The notes under the pieces were generated by a model. It had not been told where the DNA came from and searched no databases. It saw only the letters and a list, made by a program, of their open reading frames with translations. DNA of 64,000 nucleotides from a bacterium (GTDB lineage: Bacteria; Oederibacteriota; CAKKQC01), in contig CAKKQC010000021.1 of the NCBI GenBank assembly GCA_919901855.1, forward strand, positions 1 through 64,000, in the 5' to 3' direction. Shown in pieces: positions 57,556-64,000 of this stretch. Every line of letters begins with the position of its first letter. Position 1 is the first letter of the stretch. The translations under genes and the position numbers were made by a program.

Positions 57556-58557
57556 ATGCTGCAACGACGGGTGTTGACCGCGGTCGGGGTGATCGTGTTC
57601 GCGATCTCGCTGGGGGTCGCCGGCTACATGGCCGTCGAAGGATGGACTTTCTTCGACAGCCTCTGGATGGTCGCCATCACGCTCACAACGACTGGGTATG
57701 GGGAAGTGCACCCGCTGACCGCGGCGGGCCGGGTCTTCACGATGGGACTTCTGCTGTTAGGCATGTCCATCGTCGTGTACGGGCTTTCTATTCTGACCGA
57801 GTTCGTGGCCGAGGGCGGCCTGGGTGAAGTCTGGGGGAGGTGGAGGATGAAGCGGACCGCGGCGAAGATCAAGTACCACACCATCGTGTGCGGCGCGGGC
57901 CGCACCGGCGCGCACGTGCTCGGGGAGCTTCAGAAGACGAAGTCCCCGTACATCGTGGTCGAGGGCAAGCCGGACGTGGCCGCGAAGCTCCGCGACGCGG
58001 GACACCTCGTCGTCGAGGGCGACGCAACCCGCGAGGAGTGCCTCAAGGAGGCCGGGATCGAGCGCGCGTCGCGGCTCGTGGCCTGCCTCACGAACGACCA
58101 GGACAACCTCTTCGTCGTCCTCACCGCGCGCGGACTGAATCCCGGCCTGCGCATCGTGGCCCGGTACGTCGAGGACCACTCGGCCGACAAGCTTCGGAAG
58201 GCCGGCGCGAACTCCGTCGTCTCGCCCAACTTCATCGGGGGGATGCGGATGGCGTCAGAGGCCCTGCGCCCCGCGGTCGTCACGTTCCTCGACGTCATGT
58301 TGCGCTCAGGCCAGGGCGTGTTCCGCGTGGAGGAGGCCGAGGTGAACGAGGGGTCGAAGCTGGCGGGCAGGACCCTGAAGGATGCGCGGATTCCCGATGT
58401 GACCGGCCTGCTCGTCGTCGCGATCCGTGAGAAGACCGGCGACTACACGTTCAATCCGCCCGCCTCGACGAGCCTGGTGCCCGGCCAGATCGTCGTGGTC
58501 ATGGGCGAGATGGACGGGGTCAGAAAGCTCAAGCTCCTCGCCGGCGAGAAAGCCTAG
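57556..58557 (+). CDS. Two-TM potassium channel with RCK (TrkA-N/TrkA-C) domains
   Basis: This 333-residue protein has two transmembrane helices and the K+ selectivity filter TTTGYGEV in the first ~85 residues. A cytoplasmic RCK module follows, with the NAD-binding Rossmann motif IVCGAGRTGAHVLGEL (~110) and a TrkA-C domain near residues 245-330. This is the MthK/Kch-type gated K+ channel layout. It stands alone, convergent with purC (4 nt between stops). Gating ligand cannot be told. Confidence 0.9.
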   Translation: MLQRRVLTAVGVIVFAISLGVAGYMAVEGWTFFDSLWMVAITLTTTGYGEVHPLTAAGRVFTMGLLLLGMSIVVYGLSILTEFVAEGGLGEVWGRWRMKRTAAKIKYHTIVCGAGRTGAHVLGELQKTKSPYIVVEGKPDVAAKLRDAGHLVVEGDATREECLKEAGIERASRLVACLTNDQDNLFVVLTARGLNPGLRIVARYVEDHSADKLRKAGANSVVSPNFIGGMRMASEALRPAVVTFLDVMLRSGQGVFRVEEAEVNEGSKLAGRTLKDARIPDVTGLLVVAIREKTGDYTFNPPASTSLVPGQIVVVMGEMDGVRKLKLLAGEKA

Positions 58558-58561
58558 CCGG

Positions 58562-59464
58562 CTACAGCCAGCCCAGGGCTTCGTGGCCCGGGGCCAGCCG
58601 GGACAGAGCATCCTTGTACTTCTCGGCGGTTTTCTGGATGATCTCCGCGGGCAGCGTTGGCGCGGGCGGCTTCTTGTTGTAGTTGATGGAGAGCAGGTAG
58701 TCCCTGACGAACTGCTTGTCGAAGCTCGCCTGGGGGCCACCCGGCTTCCAGCCGTCGACGGGCCAGAAACGCGACGAGTCCGGCGTCAACATCTCGTCGA
58801 TCACGATGAGGTTCCCGTCCTTGATCCCGAACTCGAACTTCGTGTCCGCGATGATGATCCCGCGCTCGCGCGCGTAGGCCGAGGCGAGTGTATAGAGGCG
58901 CAGGGCGGTGTCGCGGACCCTCGTTGCCAGCTCGACCCCGACGCGGTTCGCGGCCGTTTCGAAGCTCACATTCTCGTCGTGCTCGCCCTGCGGGGCCTTG
59001 GTGGAAGGGGTGAACACCGCCTCCGGGAGCCTGGCCGACTCGGTCAACCCGGCGGGTAGCCTGAGGCCGCAGATCGAGCCGGTCCGCTGGTATTCTCCCC
59101 AGCCTGAGCCCGATAGATAGCCCCGGACGACGGCTTCGATCAGGACCGGCTCGGCCTTGTGCACGAGGACGGCGCGGCCCTTGAGGGTCTGGTAGGCCGC
59201 GTTGTCGGGGTGCGTCGCCCACGGCCGGCCGTCGGCCATATGGTTGGGGAGGATGCCCTGCGTGCGCTCGAACCAGAAGTTCGAGAGGGCGGTAAGGACC
59301 GCGCCCTTGCCCGGGATGGGATCGGGCATGACGACATCGAAGGCCGAGAGCCGGTCCGTGGCCACGAGCAGGAGGTGGTCGCGGTCCGCCTCGTATATGT
59401 CGCGGACCTTGCCGCGGGCCACGAGCTTGAGTCCCGGAATCGAGGTCTCGTGCACGGTCTCCAT
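58562..59464 (-). CDS. purC: Phosphoribosylaminoimidazole-succinocarboxamide synthase
   Basis: This 300-residue enzyme catalyses SAICAR formation in purine biosynthesis. The signatures are GKVRDIYEADRDHLLLVATDRLSAFDVVM, EAVVRGYLSGSGWGEY, and IIADTKFEFGIKDGNLIVIDEMLTPDSSRFWP. The ATG at 59464 has GGGAGGAG upstream. The length resembles plant and bacterial ~300-residue PurC rather than the short E. coli form (237). It is convergent with the K+ channel gene. Confidence 0.95.
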   Translation of the reverse strand: METVHETSIPGLKLVARGKVRDIYEADRDHLLLVATDRLSAFDVVMPDPIPGKGAVLTALSNFWFERTQGILPNHMADGRPWATHPDNAAYQTLKGRAVLVHKAEPVLIEAVVRGYLSGSGWGEYQRTGSICGLRLPAGLTESARLPEAVFTPSTKAPQGEHDENVSFETAANRVGVELATRVRDTALRLYTLASAYARERGIIIADTKFEFGIKDGNLIVIDEMLTPDSSRFWPVDGWKPGGPQASFDKQFVRDYLLSINYNKKPPAPTLPAEIIQKTAEKYKDALSRLAPGHEALGWL

Positions 59465-59545
59465 GGGGCTCCTCCCGACGCTGGGTTGATGATACGCGGG
59501 GATTATAGCAGGCGGGCGCCGTTGCGCCGGAGGCGCGCGAGGGCC

Positions 59546-59551
59546 TACACT
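59546..59551 (+). promoter_or_regulatory. -10-like hexamer TACACT, leaderless start for mgtC-like gene
   Basis: TACACT ends 7 nt before the ATG at 59559. A G-run lies between, but no true Shine-Dalgarno. Confidence 0.4.
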
Positions 59552-59558
59552 GGGGGGC

Positions 59559-60002
59559 ATGGACCACCAGACGGTCGTCGTGCGTCTGCTCGTCGCCATC
59601 GTGATGAGCGGGACGGTCGGGCTCGAACGGAGCCTGCGGAACAAGCCCGCGGGACTGCGCACGCACCTGCTCGTGGGGTTGGGGTCGGCGCTGATCACGC
59701 TGACCTCGATCTACATGGGGGAGGAGTTCAGGACGCCGGGAGGGGCCGTCGATCCGACGCGGATCGCGGCCAACATCGTGGTTGGGCTCGGGTTCCTCGG
59801 GGCCGGCACCATCGTGCACATGGGTTCCTCCATCCACGGGCTCACGACGGCGGCGAGTCTGTGGGCCACCGGCGCGATCGGGCTGGCGGTCGGGTGCGGG
59901 TTCTACTCGGGAGCCGGGGTGACCTGGGTGGCGATGCTGATCGCCCTGCACCTGCTCGATCCCCTCGAACGCGAGGTCGTTCGCCCCAAGTCGCGGCGCT
60001 GA
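59559..60002 (+). CDS. mgtC: MgtC/SapB family inner-membrane protein
   Basis: This 147-residue protein is the transmembrane domain of MgtC-like proteins: RLLVAIVMSGTVGLERSLRNKPAGLRTHLLVGLGSALIT, then GLGFLGAGTIVHMGSSIHGLTTAASLWATGAIGLAVGCG. These proteins affect Mg2+ homeostasis and F-ATPase in pathogens, but single-domain environmental members have no proven function. It lacks the C-terminal ACT-like domain of Salmonella MgtC. It is convergent with the gene at 60072. Confidence 0.88.
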   Translation: MDHQTVVVRLLVAIVMSGTVGLERSLRNKPAGLRTHLLVGLGSALITLTSIYMGEEFRTPGGAVDPTRIAANIVVGLGFLGAGTIVHMGSSIHGLTTAASLWATGAIGLAVGCGFYSGAGVTWVAMLIALHLLDPLEREVVRPKSRR

Positions 60003-60043
60003 CGGTCCCTTAGAAGCCATCCCGTAATTCATCCACTGCTTCC

Positions 60044-60073
60044 AGGGGCCGTTGAGGCTCCGAAACGGCCCCT
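60044..60073. terminator. Bidirectional terminator-like hairpin
   Basis: Perfect 10-bp arms AGGGGCCGTT and AACGGCCCCT surround a 10-nt loop between the convergent mgtC and 60072 genes, and the second arm overlaps the stop of the latter. A T-tract is absent on both sides, so intrinsic termination is not certain. Confidence 0.55.
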
Positions 60074-60524
60074 ACTTCCTCGTGGACGTCCTTGCTTTCG
60101 GCTTCTCGGCCGGAAGCTCCTCGACCTTTTCGCAGACGATCGCGAGCATCTTCGCTCGCCGGACCTTCTTCCCCGTGACCTTGACCTTTCTGCCCGCGTA
60201 CTGCGCCAGCATGTCGTTCGCGGGCTTGCTGGACCGGCCGAGCACGAGGTACAGCGTGCCGTCACTGGTCAGGATGCCGACCGGTCCGCCCGCGAGAATG
60301 CCCTCTTGCGCGCAGGCCGAATGCTCGTCCCCGCGATTGCGGCTGTCCTGGAGGTAGCAGGCGATCTCGATGACCTCGCCGCGTACGAATTCAGGCACGG
60401 GTTTCCGCGGCTTCGGCGCCGGGATCGCGCGCGGTGCCGCGGCAGCCGGCGAAGCGATCGTTTCGATCCCCGCGATCAGCGAGACCGCGACGAGGACGAG
60501 GAGAGTTGGACGGAGGAGTTTCAT
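60072..60524 (-). CDS. Small secreted protein (OB-like, cysteine-containing)
   Basis: This 150-residue protein has a signal peptide (MKLLRPTLLVLVAVSLIAGIETIASPAAAA) and a Pro/Lys-rich start of the mature part. The core is FVRGEVIEIACYLQDSRNRGDEHSACAQEGILAGGPVGILTSDGTLYLVLG, then RKVKVTGKKVRRAKMLAIVCEKVEEL, and the tail is basic. The GEVIxxACY-x-G-H-x2-CA pattern followed by KVKVTGKV recurs in small exported proteins of many environmental bacteria; the role is unknown. The histidine and cysteines suggest metal or cofactor contact. A TATCAT box is 13 nt before the ATG, with no Shine-Dalgarno. Confidence 0.7.
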   Translation of the reverse strand: MKLLRPTLLVLVAVSLIAGIETIASPAAAAPRAIPAPKPRKPVPEFVRGEVIEIACYLQDSRNRGDEHSACAQEGILAGGPVGILTSDGTLYLVLGRSSKPANDMLAQYAGRKVKVTGKKVRRAKMLAIVCEKVEELPAEKPKARTSTRK

Positions 60525-60623
60525 GCGGACGACTCACATGATAGCGGAACCGGACCAAGACCCGGCCGACCGACGCCCCCTCGGGGTGTCGGATCGGACG
60601 GCCCCTGTCCTCGGCCGTCCGCC

Positions 60624-60683
60624 TTGACAAAGCCCCACAGGTTGTGCTTCAATCGTCCCGCAAGCGCAATATTTGGTAAATAT
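60624..60683 (+). promoter_or_regulatory. nrdJ promoter region with a possible NrdR-type box pair
   Basis: TTGACA (60624-60629) and TTCAAT (60648-60653), 18 nt apart, form a plausible promoter within the ~300-nt gap before nrdJ. Two weak matches to the NrdR box, around CACAGGTTGTG (60636-60646) and CAATATTTGG (60667-60676), have centres about 32 nt apart, the spacing of known NrdR pairs. The second also lies in the palindrome ATATTT-GGT-AAATAT (60669-60683). The rest of 60525-60822 holds only the 60524 gene's upstream region and an uncharacterised ~130-nt leader. Confidence 0.35.
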
Positions 60684-60822
60684 CGGTCCCGAATCGCCCG
60701 AGGCTCCTCACGCAACGGCTGGATTACGCAAGCTGGAGGTCACGCGTCAGGGAATGAGCGTGGGCAGACGATGGGCGGGGGGAAAATAGAACAGCAATCG
60801 TCCTCAACGGGAGGAGCGGATC

Positions 60823-63237
60823 ATGGGTCAAGCGGAGCGTGGGGCCGCCCAACAGGCGGTGTGGGAAGGGTCTGATTCGGCCAAGCGGGTTCTCGGGGAA
60901 CGGTACCTCCTCAGGAAGAACGGCCAGGTAGTCGAGACACCGGAAGAGCTGTTCATGCGGGTCGCCCGGGCCATCGCCAGGGTCGAAGCGAAGTGGGGGC
61001 GGGCTCCGGAGGCCGTCAACGAGGTGGCCGAGGCGTTCTGCAACCTCATGGTGACCAACCGGTTCATGCCGAACAGCCCGACGCTGATGAACGCGGGCAA
61101 GGACAACGGCCTCCAGTACTCGGCCTGCTACGTCCTGCCGGTCGAGGACTCGATCGAGGGCATCTTCCGGTCCGTGCACCACGCGGCGCAGATCCATCAG
61201 AGCGGCGGCGGGACCGGGTTCTCGTTCTCTCGTCTGCGGCCCAAGGACGCCGAGGTGAAATCGACGGGAGGCCGGGCCAGCGGGCCCGTGAGCTTCCTGC
61301 GCGTCTTCAACGCGGCGACGGAAGCCGTGAAGCAGGGCGGGACGCGGCGCGGCGCCAACATGGGAATCCTCCGGGTCGACCACCCGGACATCCTGGAATT
61401 CATCCACTGCAAGCGCGATCTCGACGAGAACAACGAAATCCTCTACAAGCTCGTCGAGCCGGTGGTTCCCGAGAACATGCGCGAGCGCGTCAAGCGGAGC
61501 CTCGTCGACCGCCAGATCGCGAACTTCAATATTTCCGTGGCGATCACGGATCCGTTCATGAAGGCCCTCGCCGACGACAAGGAGTACGACCTCATCGCGC
61601 CGAACAATCGCCAGGTCGTGAAGCGCCTGCGGGCCCGGGAGGTCTTCGACCAGATCGTACGGTGCGCGTGGGAGACGGGCGATCCCGGTCTCGTGTTCAT
61701 AGACCGGGTCAATGCGGGGCCCGCGAATCCGACGCCCGACCTGTGCGTCGTCGAGGCGACGAATCCCTGCGGCGAGCAGCCCCTGTATCCTAACGAGGCT
61801 TGCAACCTCGGGTCGATCAATCTCGCGCGGTTCGTTGCGGGGGAGGGCAAGCGGGCGACGGTGAACTGGGATGCCCTGCGGCAGACCGTGCACCTCTGTA
61901 TCCGTTTCCTGGACGACGTGATCGAGGCGAACCCGTACCCGCTGGCCGAGATCGACAAGTGCGTGAAGGACAACCGGCGCGTCGGGCTGGGCGTCATGGG
62001 CTGGGCCGACATGCTCATGCTGCTCGGGACCCCGTACGACAGCACGGAGGCGGTCGACCTGGGCGGCAAGGTCATGAAGTTCATCAACGACGCGGGGCAT
62101 GAGGCGTCGCACCTGCTGGCGAAGGAACGGGGGACGTTCCCGAACTGGCCCAACAGCATCTACAAGTCCGGCCGGCCCCTGCGGAACTCGACGGTGACCA
62201 CGATCGCCCCGACGGGCACGATCTCGATCATCGCCGGGTGCTCGTCCGGGATCGAGCCGATCTTCGCTCTCGCGTTCCAGCACGTCGCGGGGGAGCGGCG
62301 GCTCACGTTCGTTAATCCGATCTTCGAGGAGGTCGCGAAGAACGGCGGGTGGCTGACGCCCGAGCTGCGCGAGGAGATCCTCAAGCACGGAGCGGTTCGC
62401 GGCGTGGACGGCGTGCCCGAGGAGATCCAGCACGCCTTCCCGATCGCCCACGAGGTGGCGCCGGACTGGCATGTCCAGCACCAGGGGGCGTTCCAGAAGC
62501 ACACGGACAACGGGGTCTCGAAGACGATCAACCTGCCGAACAACGCCACCATGGAAGACGTGCGGAAGGCCTACCTCAAGGCCTACGATCTCGGCTGCCT
62601 CGGCATCACGGTCTACCGCGACGGGTGCAAGGGCGTCCAGGTCCTTACGGCGGGTGTGAAGGAAGCCGAGGCCGCACCGGGTGCGGCGACGGCGGGCGCC
62701 ACCCCGGTGGCGTCGCCCGCAGGCGGACGGGGAGGGGTGAAACCCCGGCCGCACAAGGTCAGGGGCACGACGTCCGTGATCCGGACCCCGGTCGGGAGCG
62801 CGTTCGTCACGATCAACGAGGACGATTCCGGCGAGCCGCTCGAGGTCTTTGTCACGGTCGGCAAGTCGGGGAGCGACATCATCGCGGACGCCGAGGCGAT
62901 CGGCCGGCTGATCTCGTTCGCCCTGCGGACCCAGGCGGTTCTGCCGGCGCGCGAGCGCCTGCTCCGGATCGCGATGCAGCTGGAAGGCATCGGTGGGAGC
63001 CGGTCGACGGGTTACGGCCCGGAACGCGTGCGGTCCCTCGGGGACGGCGTGGCGCGCGTGATCTTCGACTACCTCGGGACGAAGGCGGGCGGGACCGGGA
63101 CCGCCGTCGGGGAGCGGCCGGCGGGCACGATGAAGTCCGGATCGGCCCGCGACCTGTGCCCGACCTGCGGCAACGCGACGCTGGCGCTGGAGGAGGGCTG
63201 CAAGAAGTGCCACTCCTGCGGCTACTCGGAGTGCTAG
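60823..63237 (+). CDS. nrdJ: Adenosylcobalamin-dependent (class II) ribonucleoside-diphosphate reductase
   Basis: This 804-residue enzyme reduces ribonucleotides with vitamin B12. Landmarks are FMPNSPTLMNAG, the redox-cysteine region QYSACYVLPVEDS (C102), HQSGGGTGFSFSRLRP, and the active-site NPCGEQPLYPNEACNLGSINL with C316 and E318. Further on come PTGTISIIAGCSSGIEP and the TSCPD-like region (GSAFVTINEDDSGEPLEVFVTVGKSGSDI). The end carries CPTCGNATL and CKKCHSCGYSEC, a zinc-ribbon-like tail. There is no N-terminal ATP cone, so allosteric activity control by that domain is absent. A strong GGGAGGAG precedes the ATG. Oxygen-independent action fits aerobic and anaerobic life. Confidence 0.95.
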   Translation: MGQAERGAAQQAVWEGSDSAKRVLGERYLLRKNGQVVETPEELFMRVARAIARVEAKWGRAPEAVNEVAEAFCNLMVTNRFMPNSPTLMNAGKDNGLQYSACYVLPVEDSIEGIFRSVHHAAQIHQSGGGTGFSFSRLRPKDAEVKSTGGRASGPVSFLRVFNAATEAVKQGGTRRGANMGILRVDHPDILEFIHCKRDLDENNEILYKLVEPVVPENMRERVKRSLVDRQIANFNISVAITDPFMKALADDKEYDLIAPNNRQVVKRLRAREVFDQIVRCAWETGDPGLVFIDRVNAGPANPTPDLCVVEATNPCGEQPLYPNEACNLGSINLARFVAGEGKRATVNWDALRQTVHLCIRFLDDVIEANPYPLAEIDKCVKDNRRVGLGVMGWADMLMLLGTPYDSTEAVDLGGKVMKFINDAGHEASHLLAKERGTFPNWPNSIYKSGRPLRNSTVTTIAPTGTISIIAGCSSGIEPIFALAFQHVAGERRLTFVNPIFEEVAKNGGWLTPELREEILKHGAVRGVDGVPEEIQHAFPIAHEVAPDWHVQHQGAFQKHTDNGVSKTINLPNNATMEDVRKAYLKAYDLGCLGITVYRDGCKGVQVLTAGVKEAEAAPGAATAGATPVASPAGGRGGVKPRPHKVRGTTSVIRTPVGSAFVTINEDDSGEPLEVFVTVGKSGSDIIADAEAIGRLISFALRTQAVLPARERLLRIAMQLEGIGGSRSTGYGPERVRSLGDGVARVIFDYLGTKAGGTGTAVGERPAGTMKSGSARDLCPTCGNATLALEEGCKKCHSCGYSEC

Positions 63238-63264
63238 CGGATCCACCGCGAATCTGACCCTCTG

Positions 63265-63858
63265 TTGGCCGCCGCGGCCCGCCTCCGGGCGGGCGGCGTG
63301 GTGGCGTTCCCGACCGACACGGTGACCGGGCTCGGATGCCTCGCGAACTCGGCCGATGCAGTCCGCGCGATTTTCGCCCTCAAGGGCCGCGATCAAGGCC
63401 GGCCGCTCACGCTCTTCGTCGCGGATGCCGCGGCAGCCGAGGTGGTGACCGGGCCACTTGTCCCCAGGGTCCGGGCCCTGCTCCGGCTCGCCTGGCCGGG
63501 GTCCCTGACGGCCGTGCTGCCCCTCGCCGGCGCCGGTCCCGGAGGCCCGTGGCCCGAGGGCGTCGGTCGCGAAGGGACGGTGGGTGTCCGGGTGCCCGCG
63601 CATCCGGTGCCGCGGCGGCTCGTGGAGCTCGTGGGCGGGCCGCTGGCGACCACGAGCGCCAACATCTCCGGCGAGGCGCCGTGGCCGGACGCGGCGGAGG
63701 CGGTGGCGCGGTGGGGCGAGGCGGTGCTGGCGGTGCCGGGCCCGTCGGGCAGCGTGCCGTCGACCGTCGTCGATCTCACCGTGTGGCCGCCGCGTGTCCT
63801 GCGCGACGGCGCGGTGGGCGCGGACACGCTGGCTGCATGGATTGATGCGGCCGGTTGA
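63265..63858 (+). CDS. tsaC: Threonylcarbamoyl-AMP synthase (Sua5/YciO/YrdC family)
   Basis: This 197-residue protein has the YrdC fold signatures for making threonylcarbamoyl-AMP, used in t6A tRNA modification: GGVVAFPTDTVTGLGCLA, ALKGRDQGRPLTLFV, RLAWPGSLTAVLP, VGVRVPAHPVPRRLVE and TTSANISGE. A TTG at 63265 is taken as start because the fold begins immediately after it; no ATG lies nearby. It lies 27 nt after nrdJ. The Sua5-specific C-terminal domain is absent, so it is a short TsaC-type or YciO-type member. Confidence 0.88.
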   Translation: MAAAARLRAGGVVAFPTDTVTGLGCLANSADAVRAIFALKGRDQGRPLTLFVADAAAAEVVTGPLVPRVRALLRLAWPGSLTAVLPLAGAGPGGPWPEGVGREGTVGVRVPAHPVPRRLVELVGGPLATTSANISGEAPWPDAAEAVARWGEAVLAVPGPSGSVPSTVVDLTVWPPRVLRDGAVGADTLAAWIDAAG

Positions 63859-63930
63859 AAGGGCCGCGTCAGCCACGGTATCGTGGATTTCTCGGCGATT
63901 CGACCCGGCATGATCGACAAGGAGGCAGAT

Positions 63931-64000
63931 ATGAACAGGGGAACGGGGTTCGGAACAGGCACAATCGCGGCCTGCATGCTCGCGGCGGGACTGCTCGCGC
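63931..64000 (+). CDS. Partial gene: start of an exported protein, cut by the window end
   Basis: The ATG at 63931 follows a clear Shine-Dalgarno (AAGGAGGC) and opens a frame to the end of the window. The first residues, MNRGTGFGTGTIAACMLAAGLLA, form a signal peptide, so the product is exported. The rest is outside the window. Confidence 0.6.
   Translation, partial: MNRGTGFGTGTIAACMLAAGLLA

Noticed and set aside
60525-60822. Cobalamin riboswitch before nrdJ
   Set aside because: I could not find the B12-box-like conserved segments in this gap; class II enzyme genes often lack the riboswitch.
1-64000. CRISPR array, prophage or integrase next to the tRNA genes
   Set aside because: No regularly spaced direct repeats, no cas genes, no integrase or phage structural genes are visible near either tRNA.

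Overview
This window is GC-rich, tightly packed bacterial chromosome with about 52 protein genes, two tRNAs (Leu-CAG and Tyr-GTA), several gene remnants and a set of palindromic repeats. Signal peptides, lipoboxes and beta-barrel-like proteins ending in an aromatic residue point to a diderm (Gram-negative-type) cell. Complex I subunits, glycolate oxidase, beta-oxidation and a cobalamin-dependent ribonucleotide reductase suggest a respiring heterotroph. I could not assign a phylum from sequence alone; nothing marks it as a well-studied model organism.

Layout. 0.1-1.1 kb: a REP-associated transposase (RAYT) whose stop codon lies inside a repeat arm. 1.2-8.1 kb: a fatty-acid beta-oxidation operon (thiolase, hydratase/dehydrogenase, acyl-CoA ligase, acyl-CoA dehydrogenase) joined by 4-nt overlaps. 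8.1-10.9 kb: a polytopic membrane protein with C-terminal TPR-like sequence, and a DUF192 protein. 11.0-13.2 kb: an accessory patch with HicBA, an MNT nucleotidyltransferase with a broken HEPN-like partner, a stray FlgD-Ig-like tail, a DUF4258/DUF2283 pair, two copies of a long inverted-repeat element and tRNA-Leu. 13.3-19.7 kb: an envelope operon of an LPP20 lipoprotein, an LPP20/DUF4384/CsgG-like lipoprotein, a secreted seven-bladed WD40-caspase fusion and another DUF4384 protein. 19.7-24.1 kb: xseA-xseB-ispA-dxs. 24.2-30.8 kb: two tandem copies of a FecR-domain protein plus beta-barrel-like protein module. 30.8-38.3 kb: birA, coaX, dnaX, an envelope protein, recR, two small envelope proteins and a long-chain prenyl synthase. 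38.3-43.2 kb: a fused nuoBCD, nuoI, an AmrS-type radical SAM enzyme and a RIO-type kinase. 43.4-46.7 kb: a membrane protein and two unknowns. 46.7-55.1 kb: glcDEF, then tig-clpP-lon. 55.1-64 kb: a perfect palindrome, a GAF sensor without an output domain, a rhomboid-like protein, tRNA-Tyr, a K+ channel, purC, mgtC, a secreted protein, nrdJ, a Sua5/YrdC protein and the start of another exported protein.

Two genome-wide habits stand out. Operon genes are joined by 1-4 nt stop/start overlaps (ATGA, GTGA, TGATG, and one apparent CTGA). Many operon-first genes carry a -10-like hexamer only 6-10 nt before the start codon and no Shine-Dalgarno, which suggests leaderless mRNAs. The strongest candidates for undescribed biology are the LPP20/DUF4384/WD40-caspase operon, the duplicated FecR plus beta-barrel module, and two related palindromic element families that share one arm design, one of them tied to the RAYT gene.
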